Assembly (NCBI GenBank): GCA_037974665.1
Contig: CM075775.1
Span: 39,458,152-39,522,151 of the forward strand
Direction of reading: 5' to 3'
From: Ehretia macrophylla
Taxonomy: Eukaryota; Streptophyta; Magnoliopsida; Boraginales; Ehretiaceae
DNA length: 64,000 nt
A program made the position numbers and the translations under genes. Each line of letters starts with the position of its first letter. Position 1 is the stretch's first letter. Below are positions 11,301 to 24,067 of the stretch, piece by piece. The notes under the pieces are model-generated. The model worked only from the letters and a program-made list of their open reading frames with translations. It ran no database searches and was not told the DNA's origin.

Positions 11301-14300
11301 GATGTCTTGCTCAAGGTGCCATGGAATTCAGTAATAGAAATGTTATGGATTAGGTTGTCGTCCTTTTCACGACTCACGACGTACGATTTGGGACGAAAAA
11401 ACAGCGCAAAAGAAGAAAAGTATACCAAAACTAATGAAAACGTTCAATTTTGGGCTATGAAAATAGGCGCAGTCGAGCAGGCTTCCTGACCAAATCGTAG
11501 AGCTCTTAGAGAGCTTTGCAACGGTATGCTGTGCACCGCAAAATTCTTTACAAATCAAAAGTTATGCGCACCGAAGCGATGGAGACCTGGTGCCAAGCCC
11601 CACGCCCTCGGTTTGAAGGCCCAACCTCTACGTGAGGTGAAGTTGTCTTGCCAAAGGTGCTGTGGGATTCGGTAATAGAAATGTGATGGATTAGGTTGTC
11701 GTCCTTTTCGCGGCTCACGACGTATGACGCGGGGCAGAAAAACTGCGCAAATGAAGAAAAGTGTCCCAAAATTGATGAAAACGTTACATTTGGGCTTCAA
11801 AAACAGGCGCTGCCGAGCAGGCTTGCTGCCCCCAATGTAGAGCTTTCAGAGAGCTTTCTAACTTTATGCTGCGAGCCGCGTAACTCTTTACGGATCAAAC
11901 GTTATGGGCACCAGAGCGACGGAGACTAGGTCCCAAGCCCCACGCCCACGGTTTGCGGGTCCAGCCTCTACGTGCGGCGAAGCTGTCTTGCCCAAGGTGC
12001 CTTGGGATTCGGTAATATAAATGTGATGGATTAGGTTGTCGTCCTTTTGGCTGCTCACGACGTACGATCCGCGACGAAAAAACATTGTAAAAGAAAAAAA
12101 GTGTCCCAAAATTGATGAAAACGTTTGATTTTGGGCCCCAAAAATAGGTACAGCCAAGCAAGCTTGTTGCCCCCATCGTAGAGCTCTCAGAGGGCTTTCC
12201 AATAGTATGCTGTGCGCTGCGTAACTCCTTGCAGATCAAAAGTTATGGGCACTAGAGCTACGGAGACCTGGTTTAAAGCCCCACGCCCTCAGTTTGCGTG
12301 CCTAGCCTCTATGCGAGGCGAAGTTATCTTGCCCAAGGTGCCGTGGGATTCAGTAATAGAAATGTGATGGATTAGGTTGTCGTCCTTTTTGTGGCTCACG
12401 ACATACAATCTGGGACGAAAAAACAGCGCAAAAGAAGAAAAGTCTCCCTAAGCTGATGAAAACATTCGATTTAGAGTGCTGAAAATAGGCGCAACCGGGT
12501 AGGCTTGCTGCCCCCATCGTAGAGCTCTCAGAGAGCTTTCCAACGGTATGCTGTGCGCCGCGTAACTCCTTACGAATCAAAAGTTATGGGCACTGGAGCA
12601 AAAGAGACCTGGTCCCACGCGCCACGCCCTCTGTTTGCGGGCCCAGCCTCTACATGAAGCGAAGTTGTCTTGCCCAAGGTGCCGTGGGATTCGGTAATAG
12701 AAATGTGATGGATTAGGTTATCGTCCTTTTCGCGGCTAACGACGTATGATCCTGGGCGAAAAAACAGCGCAAAAGTAGAAAAGTTTCCCAAAACTGATGA
12801 AAAGGTTCAATTTTGGGCTCTGAAAATAGGCGTAGTCGAGCAGGCTTCTTGCCCCTGTCATAGAGCTCTTAGAGAGCTTTGCAACAGTATGCTGTGAGCC
12901 GCAAAACTCTTTACAGATCAAAAGTGGGCACCGAAGTAACGGAGACCTGGTCCCAAGCCCCACGCCCTCAGTTTGCAGGCCCAACCTCTACGTGAGGTGA
13001 AGTTGTCTTGCCAAAGGTACTGTGGGATTCGGTAATGGAAATGTGATGGATTAGGTTGTCGTCCTTTTCCAGGCTCACGACGTACGATACGCGGTAGAAA
13101 AACTGCGCAAATGACGTAAAGTGTCCCGAAATTGATGAAAACATTACATTTGGGCTTCAAAAATAGGCGCTGCCGAGAAGGCTTGCTACCCCCGTCGTAA
13201 AGATCTCAGAGAGCTTTCTAACATTATGTTGCGCTCTGCGTAACTCTTTACAGATCAAACGTTATGGGCACTAGAGCGACGGAGACTAGGTCCCAAGCCC
13301 CACGCCCTCGGTTTGCGGATCCAGCCTCTACGTGCGGCGAAGTTGTCTTGCCCAAGGTGCCTTGGGATTCGGTAATATAGATGTGATGGATTAGGTTGTC
13401 GCCCTTTTGGCTGCTCACGACGTACGATTCGCGACGAAAAGACATCGCAAAAGAAAAAAGTGTCCCGAAATTGATGAAAACGTTCGATTTTGGGCCCCGA
13501 AAACAGGCGCAGCTAAGCAAGCTTGTTGCCCCCATCGTAGAGCTCTCAGAGGGCTTTCCAATAGTATGCTGTGCGCTGCGTAACTCCTTGCAGATCAAAA
13601 GTTATGGGCACTAGAGCTACGGAGACCTGGTTTAAAGCCCCACGCCCTCAGTTTGCGTGCCTAGCCTCTATGCGAGGCGAAGTTGTCTTGCACAAAGTGC
13701 CGTGGGATTCGGTAATAGAAATGTGATGGATTAGGTTGTCGTCCTTTTTGCGGCTAACGACGTACAATCCGGGATGAAAAAACAGCGCAAAAGGAGAAAT
13801 GTATCCCGAAAATGATGAAAACTTTCAATTTAGAGCGCTGAAAATAGACGTAACTGTGTAGGCTTGCTGCCCCTATCGTAGAGCTCTTTGAGATCTTTCC
13901 AACGGTATACTGTGCGTCGCGTAACTCTTTGCGAATCAAAAGTTATGGGCACCGGAGCAAAGGAGACTTGGTCCCACGCCCCACGCCCTCAGTTTATAGG
14001 CCCAGCCTCTACATGAAGCGAAGTTGTCTTGCACAAGGTGCAGTGGGATTCGGTAATAGAAATGTGATGGATTAGGTTGTCGTCCTTTTCGCGGCTCACG
14101 ATTTATGATCCGGGAAGAAAAAACAGCGCAAAAGTAGAAAAGTAGCCCAAAATTGATGAAAATGTTCAATTTTGGGCTCTGAAAATAGGTGCAGTCGAGC
14201 AGGCTTCCTGACCAAATCGTAGAGCTCTTAGAGAGCTTTGCAACGGTATGCTGTGCACCGCAAAATTCTTTACAAATCAAAAGTTATGGGCACCGAAGCG

Positions 14301-14625
14301 ATGGAGACCTGGTCCCAAGCCCCACGCCCTCGGTTTGTAGGCCCAACCTCTACGTGAGGTGAAGTTGTCTTGCCAAAGGTGCTGTGGGATTCGGTATTAG
14401 AAATGTGATGGATTAGGTTGTCGTCCTTTTCGCGGCTCACGACGTATGATCCGGGGCAGAAAAACTGCGCAAATGAAGAAAAGTGTCCCAAAATTGATGA
14501 AAACGTTACATTTGGGCTTCAAAAACAGGCGCTGCCGAGCAGGCTTGCTGCCCCCAATGTAGAGCTTTCAGAGAGCTTTCTAACTTTATGCTGCGAGCCG
14601 CGTAACTCTTTACGGATCAAACGTT

Positions 14626-16310
14626 ATGGGCACCAGAGCGACGGAGACTAGGTCCCAAGCCCCACGCCCTTGGTTTGCGGGTCCAGCCTCTAAGTGCAGC
14701 GAAGTTGTCTTGCCCAAGGTGCCGTGGGATTCGGTGATAAAAATGTGATGGATTAAGTTGTCGTCCTTTTCGCAACTTACGACGTACGATCTGGGATGGA
14801 AAAATAGCACAAAAGAAGAAAAGTGTCCCGAAACTGATGAAAACGTTTGATTTAGGGCTTCAAAAATAGGCGCAGCCAAGTAGGCTTGTTTCCTCCGTTG
14901 TAGAGCACTCAAAGAGCTTTCGAACGGAATGCTTTACGCCGTGTAACTCCTTACGAATCAAAAGTTATGGGCACCGGAGCAAAGGAGACCTGGTCCCAAT
15001 CCCCACGCCCTCAGTCTACGGGCCCATCCTCTATGTGAAGCGAAGATGTCTTGCCCAAGGTGTCGTGGGATTTGGTAATAGAAATGTGATGGATTAGGTT
15101 GTCGTCCTTTTCGCGGCTCACGATGTACGATCCGGGATGAAAAAACAGTGCAAAAGAAGAAAAGTGTCCCAAAACTGATGAAAACATTTGATTTTGGGCT
15201 TCAAAAATTGGTGCAGCCTAGCAAACTTGCTGCCCCCGTCATAGAGCTCTCTGAAAGCTTTCTAACGGTATGCTGTGTGCAGCGTAACTTCTTACGGATC
15301 AAAAGTTATGGGCACCAGAGTGACGGAGACTTGGTCCCGAGCCCCACACCCTCGGTTTGCCGGCCCAGCCTCTACGTGAGGCGAAGTTTTCTTGCCCAAT
15401 GTGCCGTGGGATTCGGTAATATAAATGTGATAGATTAGGTTGTCGTCCTTTTCGCGGCTCACGATGTACGATCCGGGACGGAAAAACAGTGCAAAAGAAG
15501 AAAAGTGTCCCGAAACTGGTTAAAACATTCGATTTTGGGCTTTGAAAATAGGTGCAGCCTAACAGGCTTGCTGCCCCTGTTGTAGAGCTCACAGAGTGCT
15601 TTCCAACGGCATGCTGTGCGCAGTGTAACTTCTTACGGATCAAAAGTGATGGGCACCGGAGCGACGGAGACCTGGTCCCGAACCCCACGCCCTCGGTTTG
15701 CCGGCCTAGCCTCTACGTGAGGCGAAGTTTTCTTCCCCAAGGTGCCGTGGGATTCTGTAATAGAAATGTGATGGATTAAGTTATCATCCTTTTCGCGGAT
15801 CACGACGTACGATCCGGGATGAAAAAACAGTGCAAAAGAAGAAAAGTGTCCTGAAACTGATGAAAACGTTCGATTTTGGGCTCTAAAAATAGGCGTAGCC
15901 TAGTAGGCTTGATGCACCTATCGTAGAGCTCTCAGAGAGCTTTCCAACGGCATGTTGTGCGCCGCGTAACTCCTTACGGATCAAAAGTTATGGGCACCAA
16001 AGCGACGGAGACCCGATCCCAAGCCACGCGCCCTCGGTTTACGGGCCCAGCCTCTACGTGAGGCGAAGTTGTCTTGCCCAAGGTGCCGTAGGATTCGGTA
16101 ATAGAAATGTGATGGATTAGGTTGTCGTCCTTTTCATGGCTCACGACGTACGATCCAGGACGAAAAAATAGCCCAAAAGAAGAAAAGTGTCCCGAAACTG
16201 ATGAAAACATTTGATTTAGGGCTCCGAAAATAGACGCAACCGAGCAGGCTTGTTGCCCCCGTCGTAGAGCTCTCAGAGAGCTTCCCAGCGGTATGCTGGG
16301 CACCGCGTAA
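14626..16310. repeat. HOR boundary and irregular monomers
   Basis: The monomer at 14626 begins as class A (GACTAGGTCCCAAGCC, CGGGTCCAGCCTCTAAG, matching the copy at 3735) and changes near 14732: class A would read CGGTAATATAGATG, but here it is CGGTGATAAAAATG, and the following segment lacks the class A TTGGCTGC mark. The next four or so monomers are not class A-D and show no obvious repeat partner nearby. No gene is visible. Confidence 0.8.
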
Positions 16311-19300
16311 CTCTTTACGAATCAAAAGTTATGGGCACCGGAGAAAAGGAGACTTAGTCCTAAGCCCCACACCCTCTGTTTGCGGGCCCAGCCTCTACGT
16401 GAAGCGAAGTTGTCTTGCCCAAGATGCCATGGGATTCGGTAATAGAAATGTGATGGATTAGGTTGTCATCTTTTTCGCGGCTCACGACGAATGACCGGGA
16501 TGGAAAAACTGTGCAAAAGAAGAAAAGTGTCCAGAAATTGATGAAAACGTTCGATTTTGGGCTCCGAAAATAGGTACAGCCAAGTAGGCTTATTGCCCCC
16601 GTCGTAGAGCTCTCAGAGAGCTTTCCAACGGTATGTTGTGCGCCGCGCAACTCCTTACGGATCAAAAGTTATGGGCACCAGAGCGACGGAGACCTGGTCC
16701 CAAGCACCACGCCCTCGGTTTGCAGGCCCAGCCTCCACATGAGGCAAAGTTGTCTTACCCAAGGTGCCATGGGATTCGGTAATAGAAATGTGATGGATTA
16801 GGTTGTCGTCCTTTTCGTAGCTCACGACGTATAATCCGGGACTGAAAAATAGCGCAAAAGAAGAAAAGTAACGCAAAACTGATGAAAGTGTTCGAGTTAT
16901 GGCTCAGAAAATAGGTGCAACCGAGTAGACATGCTGCCCCCATCGTGGAGCTCACAGAGAGCTTTCCAATGGCATGCTGTGCCCCACGTAACTCCTTACG
17001 AATCAAAAGTTATGTGCAACGGAGCAAAGGAGACCTGGTCCCAAGCCCCACGCCCTCGGTTTGTGAGCCCAACCTATACGTGAGGCGAAGTTGTCTTGCC
17101 CATGGTGCCGTGGGATTCGGTAATAGAAATGTGGTGGATTAAGTTGTCGTCCTTTTCGCAGCTCACGACATACGATTCAGGACGGAAAAACAATGTAAAA
17201 TAAGAAAAGTGTTCTAAAACTGATGAAAACGTTGAATTTAAGGCTCCGAAAATAGGTATAACCGGGCAGGCTTGCTACCCCCGTCGTAGAGCTCTCAGAG
17301 AGCTTTGCAATGGTATGGTGTGCGCTATGTAACTCTTCATGAATCAAAAGTTATGGGCACCGGAGCAAGGGAGACCTGGTCCTACGCCCCACTCCCTCAG
17401 TTTGCGGGCCCAGCATCTATGTGAGCCGGTGTTGCCTTGCCCAATGTGCTATAGGATTCGGTAATAGAAATGTGATGGATTAGGTTGTCGTCCTTTTCGC
17501 GGCTCACGACGTACGATCCGGGACGAAAAAACAATGTAAAATTAGAACAGTGTCCCAAAACTTATGAAAACATTTGATTTAGGGCTCCAAAAATAGGTGT
17601 AACCCAGCAGGCTTGCTGCCCCCGTCGTAGAGCTCTCAGAGAGCTTTCCAATGGTATGCTGTGCACCGCGTAACTCCTTACGAATCAAAAGTTATGGGCA
17701 ACGGAACAAAGGAGACCTGGTCCAAAGCCTAAAACTCTCTGTTTGCGGGCCCAGCCTCTACGTGAAGCGAAGTTGTCTTGCCCAAGATGCCATGGGATTC
17801 GGTAATAGAAATGTGATGGATTAGGTTGTCATCTTTTTCGCGGCTCACGACGAATGACCGGGATGGAAAAACTGTGCAAAAGAAGAAAAGTGTCCAGAAA
17901 TTGATGAAAACGTTCGATTTTGGGCTCCGAAAATAGGTACAGCCAAGTAGGCTTATTGCCCCCGTCGTAGAGCTCTCAGAGAGCTTTCCAACGGTATGTT
18001 GTGCGCCGCGCAACTCCTTACGGATCAAAAGTTATGGGCACCAGAGCGACGGAGACCTGGTCCCAAGCACCACGCCCTCGGTTTGCAGGCCCAGCCTCTA
18101 CGTGAGGCGAAGTTGTCTTGCCTAAGTTGTCATGGGATTCAGTAATAAAAATGTGATGGATTAGGTTGTCGTCCTTTTCGCAGCTCACGACGTACTATCC
18201 AGGACTAAAAAATAGCGCAAAAGAAGAAAAGTAACGCAAAACTGATGAAAGTGTTCGAGTTATGGCTCAGAAAATAGGTGCAACCGAGTAGACATGCTGC
18301 CCCCATCGTGGAGCTCACAGAGAGCTTTCCAATGGCATGCTGTGCCCCACGTAACTCCTTACGAATCAAAAGTTATGTGCAACGGAGCAAAGGAGACCTG
18401 GTCCCAAGCCCCACGCCCTCGGTTTGTGAGCCCAACCTATACGTGAGGCGAAGTTGTCTTGCCCATGGTGCCGTGGGATTCGGTAATAGAAATGTGGTGG
18501 ATTAAGTTGTCGTCCTTTTCGCAGCTCACGACATACGATTCAGGACGGAAAAACAATGTAAAATAAGAAAAGTGTTCTAAAACTGATGAAAACGTTGAAT
18601 TTAAGGCTCCGAAAATAGGTATAACCGGGCAGGCTTGCTACCCCCGTCGTAGAGCTCTCAGAGAGCTTTGCAATGGTATGGTGTGCGCTATGTAACTCTT
18701 CATGAATCAAAAGTTATGGGCACCGGAGCAAGGGAGACCTGGTCCTACGCCCCACTCCCTCAGTTTGCGGGCCCAGCATCTATGTGAGCCGGTGTTGCCT
18801 TGCCCAATGTGCTATAGGATTCGGTAATAGAAATGTGATGGATTAGGTTGTCGTCCTTTTCGCGGCTCACGACGTACGATCCGGGACGAAAAAACAATGT
18901 AAAATTAGAACAGTGTCCCAAAACTTATGAAAACATTTGATTTAGGGCTCCAAAAATAGGTGTAACCCAGCAGGCTTGCTGCCCCCGTCGTAGAGCTCTC
19001 AGAGAGCTTTCCAATGGTATGCTGTGCACCGCGTAACTCTTTACGAATCAAAAGTTATGGGCACCGGAGAAAAGGAGACTTAGTCCTAAGCCCCACACCC
19101 TCTGTTTGCGGGCCCAGCCTCTACGTGAAGCGAAGTTGTCTTGCCCAAGATGCCATGGGATTCGGTAATAGAAATGTGATGGATTAGGTTGTCATCTTTT
19201 TCGCGGCTCACGACGAATGACCGGGATGGAAAAACTGTGCAAAAGAAGAAAAGTGTCCAGAAATTGATGAAAACGTTCGATTTTGGGCTCCGAAAATAGG

Positions 19301-20795
19301 TACAGCCAAGTAGGCTTATTGCCCCCGTCGTAGAGCTCTCAGAGAGCTTTCCAACGGTATGTTGTGCGCCGCGCAACTCCTTACGGATCAAAAGTTATGG
19401 GCACCAGAGCGACGGAGACCTGGTCCCAAGCACCACGCCCTCGGTTTGCAGGCCCAGCCTCTACGTGAGGCGAAGTTGTCTTGCCTAAGTTGTCATGGGA
19501 TTCAGTAATAAAAATGTGATGGATTAGGTTGTCGTCCTTTTCGCAGCTCACGACGTACTATCCAGGACTAAAAAATAGCGCAAAAGAAGAAAAGTAACGC
19601 AAAACTGATGAAAGTGTTCGAGTTATGGCTCAGAAAATAGGTGCAACCGAGTAGACATGCTGCCCCCATCGTGGAGCTCACAGAGAGCTTTCCAATGGCA
19701 TGCTGTGCCCCACGTAACTCCTTACGAATCAAAAGTTATAGGCAATGGAGCGACGGAGACCTTGTCCCAAGCCCCACGCCCTAGTTTTGCAAGCCCAGCC
19801 TCTACGTGAAGTGAAGTTGTCTTGCCTAAGTTGCCATGGGATTCGGTAATAGAAATGTGATGGATTAGGTTGTCGTCCTTTTCGCAGCTCACGACGTACT
19901 ATCCAGGACTAAAAAATAGCGCAAAAGAAGAAAAGTGACCCGAAACTTATGAAAGTGTTCGAGTAATGGCCCAGAAAATAGGTGCAACCGAGTAGACATG
20001 CTGCCCCCATCGTGGAGCTCACAGAGAGCTTTCCAATGGCATGCTGTGCCCCACGTAACTCCTTACGAATCAAAAGTTATGTGCAACGGAGCAAAGGAGA
20101 CCTGGTCCCAAGCCCCACGCCCTCGGTTTGTGAGCCCAACCTATACGTGAGGCGAAGTTGTCTTGCCCATGGTGCCGTGGGATTCGGTAATAGAAATGTG
20201 GTGGATTAAGTTGTCGTCCTTTTCGCAGCTCACGACATACGATTCAGGACGGAAAAACAATGTAAAATAAGAAAAGTGTTCTAAAACTGATGAAAACGTT
20301 GAATTTAAGGCTCCGAAAATAGGTATAACCGGGCAGGCTTGCTACCCCCGTCGTAGAGCTCTCAGAGAGCTTTGCAATGGTATGGTGTGCGCTATGTAAC
20401 TCTTCATGAATCAAAAGTTATGGGCACCGGAGCAAGGGAGACCTGGTCCTACGCCCCACTCCCTCAGTTTGCGGGCCCAGCATCTATGTGAGCCGGTGTT
20501 GCCTTGCCCAATGTGCTATAGGATTCGGTAATAGAAATGTGATGGATTAGGTTGTCGTCCTTTTCGCGGCTCACGACGTACGATCCGGGACGAAAAAACA
20601 ATGTAAAATTAGAACAGTGTCCCAAAACTTATGAAAACATTTGATTTAGGGCTCCAAAAATAGGTGTAACCCAGCAGGCTTGCTGCCCCCGTCGTAGAGC
20701 TCTCAGAGAGCTTTCCAATGGTATGCTGTGCACCGCGTAACTCCTTACGAATCAAAAGTTATGGGCAACGGAACAAAGGAGACCTGGTCCAAAGC
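16311..20795. repeat. Second HOR: four-monomer unit (1363 bp) in three copies
   Basis: Copies lie at about 16311-17729, 17730-19036 and 19037-20795. A distinctive block (TGCAACCGAGTAGACATGCTG, GATCGTGGAGCTCACAG-like) recurs at 16915, 18278, 19641 and 19982. The first two steps are exactly 1363; the last is one monomer (341), so the third copy contains one extra monomer. Another block (CAATGTAAAATTAGAACAG) recurs at about 17531, 18893 and 20598. Copies are close to identical except for a diverged patch at about 16730-16860 in copy 1, where copies 2 and 3 agree with each other. These monomer types are not those of the 1-14.6 kb HOR, so this is a separate, apparently recent amplification. Confidence 0.9.
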
Positions 20796-22845
20796 CCAAC
20801 GCCCTTGGTTTGCAGGCCCAGCTTCTACACGAAGCGAAGTTGTCTTGCCCAAGGTGCCATGGGATTCGGTAATAGAAATGTGATGGATTAGGTTGTCGTC
20901 CTTTTCGCTGCTCACGACCTACGATCCGGGATAGAAAAATAGCGCAAAAGAAGAAAAGTGTCCCGAAATTGATGAAAGTGTTCAATTTTGGGCTACGAAA
21001 ATAGGCATAGCCAAGAAAGCTTGATGCCCCCATTGTAGAGATCTCAAAGCGCTTTCCAACGGTAGGCTGTGTGCCGCATAACTCCTTACGAATCAAAAGT
21101 TATGGGCACCGGAGCAAAGGAGACCTAATCCCACGCCCCACGCCCTCGATTTGTAGGCCTAGCCTCTACGTGAGCCAAAGTTGCCTTCCCCAAGGTGCCG
21201 TAGGATTTGGTAATAGAAATGTGATGGATTAGGCTGTCGTCCTTTTCGCTGCTCAAGATGTACGATCTGGGACGAGAAAATAGCGCAAAAGAAGAAAAGT
21301 ATCACGAAATTGATGAAAACATTCGATTTTGTGCTCCGAAAACAAGCGCAGCCAAGCAAGCTTAACACCCCCGTCATAGAGCTCTCAGAGAGCTTTGCAA
21401 TGGTATGCTATGCACCGTGTAACTCCTTACGGATCAAAAGTTATGGACACTAGAGCGATGGAGACCTGGTCCAAAGCACTACGCCCTCGGTTTGCGGGCC
21501 CAACCTCTACGTGAGGCGAAGTTTTCTTCCCCAAGGTGCCATGGGATTCGGTAATAGAAATGTAATGGATTAGGTTGTCGTCCTTTTCGCAGCTCACAAC
21601 GTATGATCCGGGATGAAAAAACAGCGCAAAAATAGAAAAGTGTCCCAAAACTAAAGAAAATGATAGATTTTGGGCTCCGAAAATACGCGCAGGCAAGCAA
21701 GTTTGCTGCCCCCATAGTAGAGCTCTCAGAGAGCTTTCCAATGGTATGTTGTGCACCGCGTAACTCCTTATGAATCAAAAGTTATGGGCACCAGAGCAAA
21801 GGAGACCTGGTCCTAAGCCAAACGCCCTCGATTTGTGAGCCCAGCCTCTACATGAAGCGAAGTTGTCTTGCCCAAGGTGCCATGGGCTTCGGTAATAGAA
21901 ATGTGATGGATTTGGTTATCTACCTTTTCGCAGTTCACGACATATGATCCAGGACGAAAGAACAACACAAAAAAAAAGTGTCCCAAAATTGATAAAAATA
22001 TTTGATTTTGGGCTCCAAAAATAGGCACAGCCAAGCAAGCTTGTTGTCCCCATCCTAGAGCTCTCAGAGAGCTTTCCAACGGTATACTGTGCGTCTCGTA
22101 ACTCCTTACGGATCAAAAGTTATGGGTACCAGAGCGACGGAGACCTAGTCCCAAGCATCACGCCCTCGGTTTGCGAGCCCAGCCTCTACGTGGGGTGAAG
22201 TTGTCTTGCACAAGGTACCGTGGGATTCAGTAATAGAAATATGATGGATTATGTTGTCGTCCTTTTCGCGGCTCACAACGTACGATCCGAGACGAAAAAA
22301 TAGCGTAAAAGAAGAAAAGTGTCCCAAAATTGATGAAAACGTTCAATTTAGGGCTCCGAAAATAGACGCAACCGAGCAGGCTTGCTGCCCCCGTCGTAGA
22401 GCTCTCAGAGAGCTTTCCAACGGTATGTTGTGCACTGCGTAACTCCTTACAAATCAAAAGTTATGGACACTGGAACAAAGGTGATCTAGTCCTAAGCACA
22501 ATGCCCTCAGTTTGGGGGCCTAGCCTCTACGTGAAGCGAAGTTATCTTGCCCAAGGTGCCATGGGATTCGGTAATAGAAATTTTATAGATTAGGTTGTCG
22601 TCCTTTTTGCGGTTCACGACGTACGATCTGGGACGAAAAAATAGCGCAAAAGAAGAAAAATGTCATGAAACTGATGAAAACGTTCAATTTTGGGCTCCGA
22701 AAACAAGCACAACTGGGCAGGCTTGTTGCCCCTATCGTAGAGCTCTCATAGTGCTTTCCAATGGTATCCTATGAACCGTTTAACTCCTTACGAATCAAAA
22801 GTTACGGGCACCGGAGCGACGGAGACGTAGTCCCACGCCCCACGC
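19980..22845. repeat. Long satellite duplication, copy 1 (4088-bp offset)
   Basis: Nearly the whole stretch reappears 4088 bases later (4087 after a single-base loss near 26065). Twelve monomers of 340.7 bp make 4088. Matching landmarks are 20752/24840, 21427/25515 and 22145/26232. Long parts look identical by eye (21440-21975, 22087-22380). Shorter parts clearly differ (21015-21100, 21975-22085, 22390-22410). Similarity falls off near 22845, where CACGCCCTCAGTTTG faces CAGGCTCTCGGTTTG in the second copy. Confidence 0.88.
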
Positions 22846-24067
22846 CCTCAGTTTGCGGGCCCAGCCTCTACGTGAGGCGAAGTTGTCTTGCCCAAGGTAT
22901 TGTGAGATTCGGTAATAAAAATGTGATGGATTAGGTTGTCGTCCTTTATACGGCTCACGACGTACGATCCGGGGCAGAAAAACTGCACAAAAGAAGAAAA
23001 TTGTCTCGAAACTGATAAAAACGTTCGATTTTGGCTTTCGAAATAGGCACAGCCAAGCAGGCTTCCTGCCCCCGTTGTAGAGCTCTCAGAGAGCTTTCCA
23101 ACGGTATGCTGCACGCCACGTAACTCGTTACAAATCAAAAGTTATGGGCACCAGAGCGATGGAGACCTGGTCCCAAGCCCCACGCCCTCGATTTGCGGGC
23201 CCAGCCTCTACGTGAGGCGAAGTTGTCTTGCCCAAGGTGTAGTGGGATTCGGTAATAGAAATGTGATGGATTAGGTTGTCGTCCTTTTCGCGGCTTACGA
23301 CGTACGATCCAGGATGGAAAAATAGCGGAAAAGAAGAAAAGTGGCCCAAAACTGATGAGAACGTTCGACTTTGGCCTCCGAAAATAGGCGCAGCCAAGCA
23401 GGCGAGTTGCCTACGTCATAGAGCTCTCGGAGAGCTTTCTAACGGTATGTTGTGCGCCGCACAACTCCTTACGGATCAAAAGTTATGGGCACCAGAGCAA
23501 CCGAGACCTAGTCCCAAGCACCACGCCCTCGGTTTGCAAGCCCAGCCTCTACGTGAGGCGAAGTTGTCTTGCCTAAGTTGCCATGGGATTCGATAATAGA
23601 AATGTGATGGATTAGGTTGTCGTCCTTTTTGTAGCTCACAACGTACTATCCGGGACTGAAAAATAGCGCAAAAGAAGAAAAGTAACGCAAAACTGATGAA
23701 AGTGTTCGAGTTATGGCTCAGAAAATAGGTGCAACCGAGTAGACATGCTGCCCCCATCGTGGAGCTCACAGAGAGCTTTCCAATGGCATGCTGTGCCCCA
23801 CGTAACTCCTTACGGACCAAAAGTTATGGGCACCAGAGCGACGGAGACCTAGTCCCAAGCACCACGCCCTCTGTTTGCAGGCCCAGCCTCTACGTGATGT
23901 GAAGTTGTCTTGCCCAAGTTGTCATGGGATTCAGTAATAGGAATGTGATGGATTAGGTTGTCGTCCGTTTCGCGGCTCACGACGTACTATCCAGGACGAA
24001 AAAACAGCGCAAAAGAAGAAAAGTAACGCAAAACTGATGAAAGTGTTCGAGTTATGGCTCAGAAAAT

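Larger units (their letters stand above)
1010..14625. repeat. Four-monomer higher-order repeat, ten complete units of ~1362 bp
   Basis: The class A diagnostic GTTGTCGCCCTTTTGGCTGC begins at 1141, 2503, 3866, 5228, 6591, 7953, 9308, 10672, 12035 (one-base variant GTCGTCC) and 13395. Spacings are 1362, 1363, 1362, 1363, 1362, 1355, 1364, 1363 and 1360. The 1355 spacing is explained by an 8-base loss near 8690. Each unit carries four monomer classes in fixed order A-B-C-D. From 1010 to 14625 is 13,616 bases, ten units of 1361.6 on average. Units vary among themselves: single-base changes, and stretches shared by non-adjacent units (for example around 3527, 11696 and 14418), which points to exchange between units six or eight apart. 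The HOR stops inside a chimeric monomer at 14626. Confidence 0.93.
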
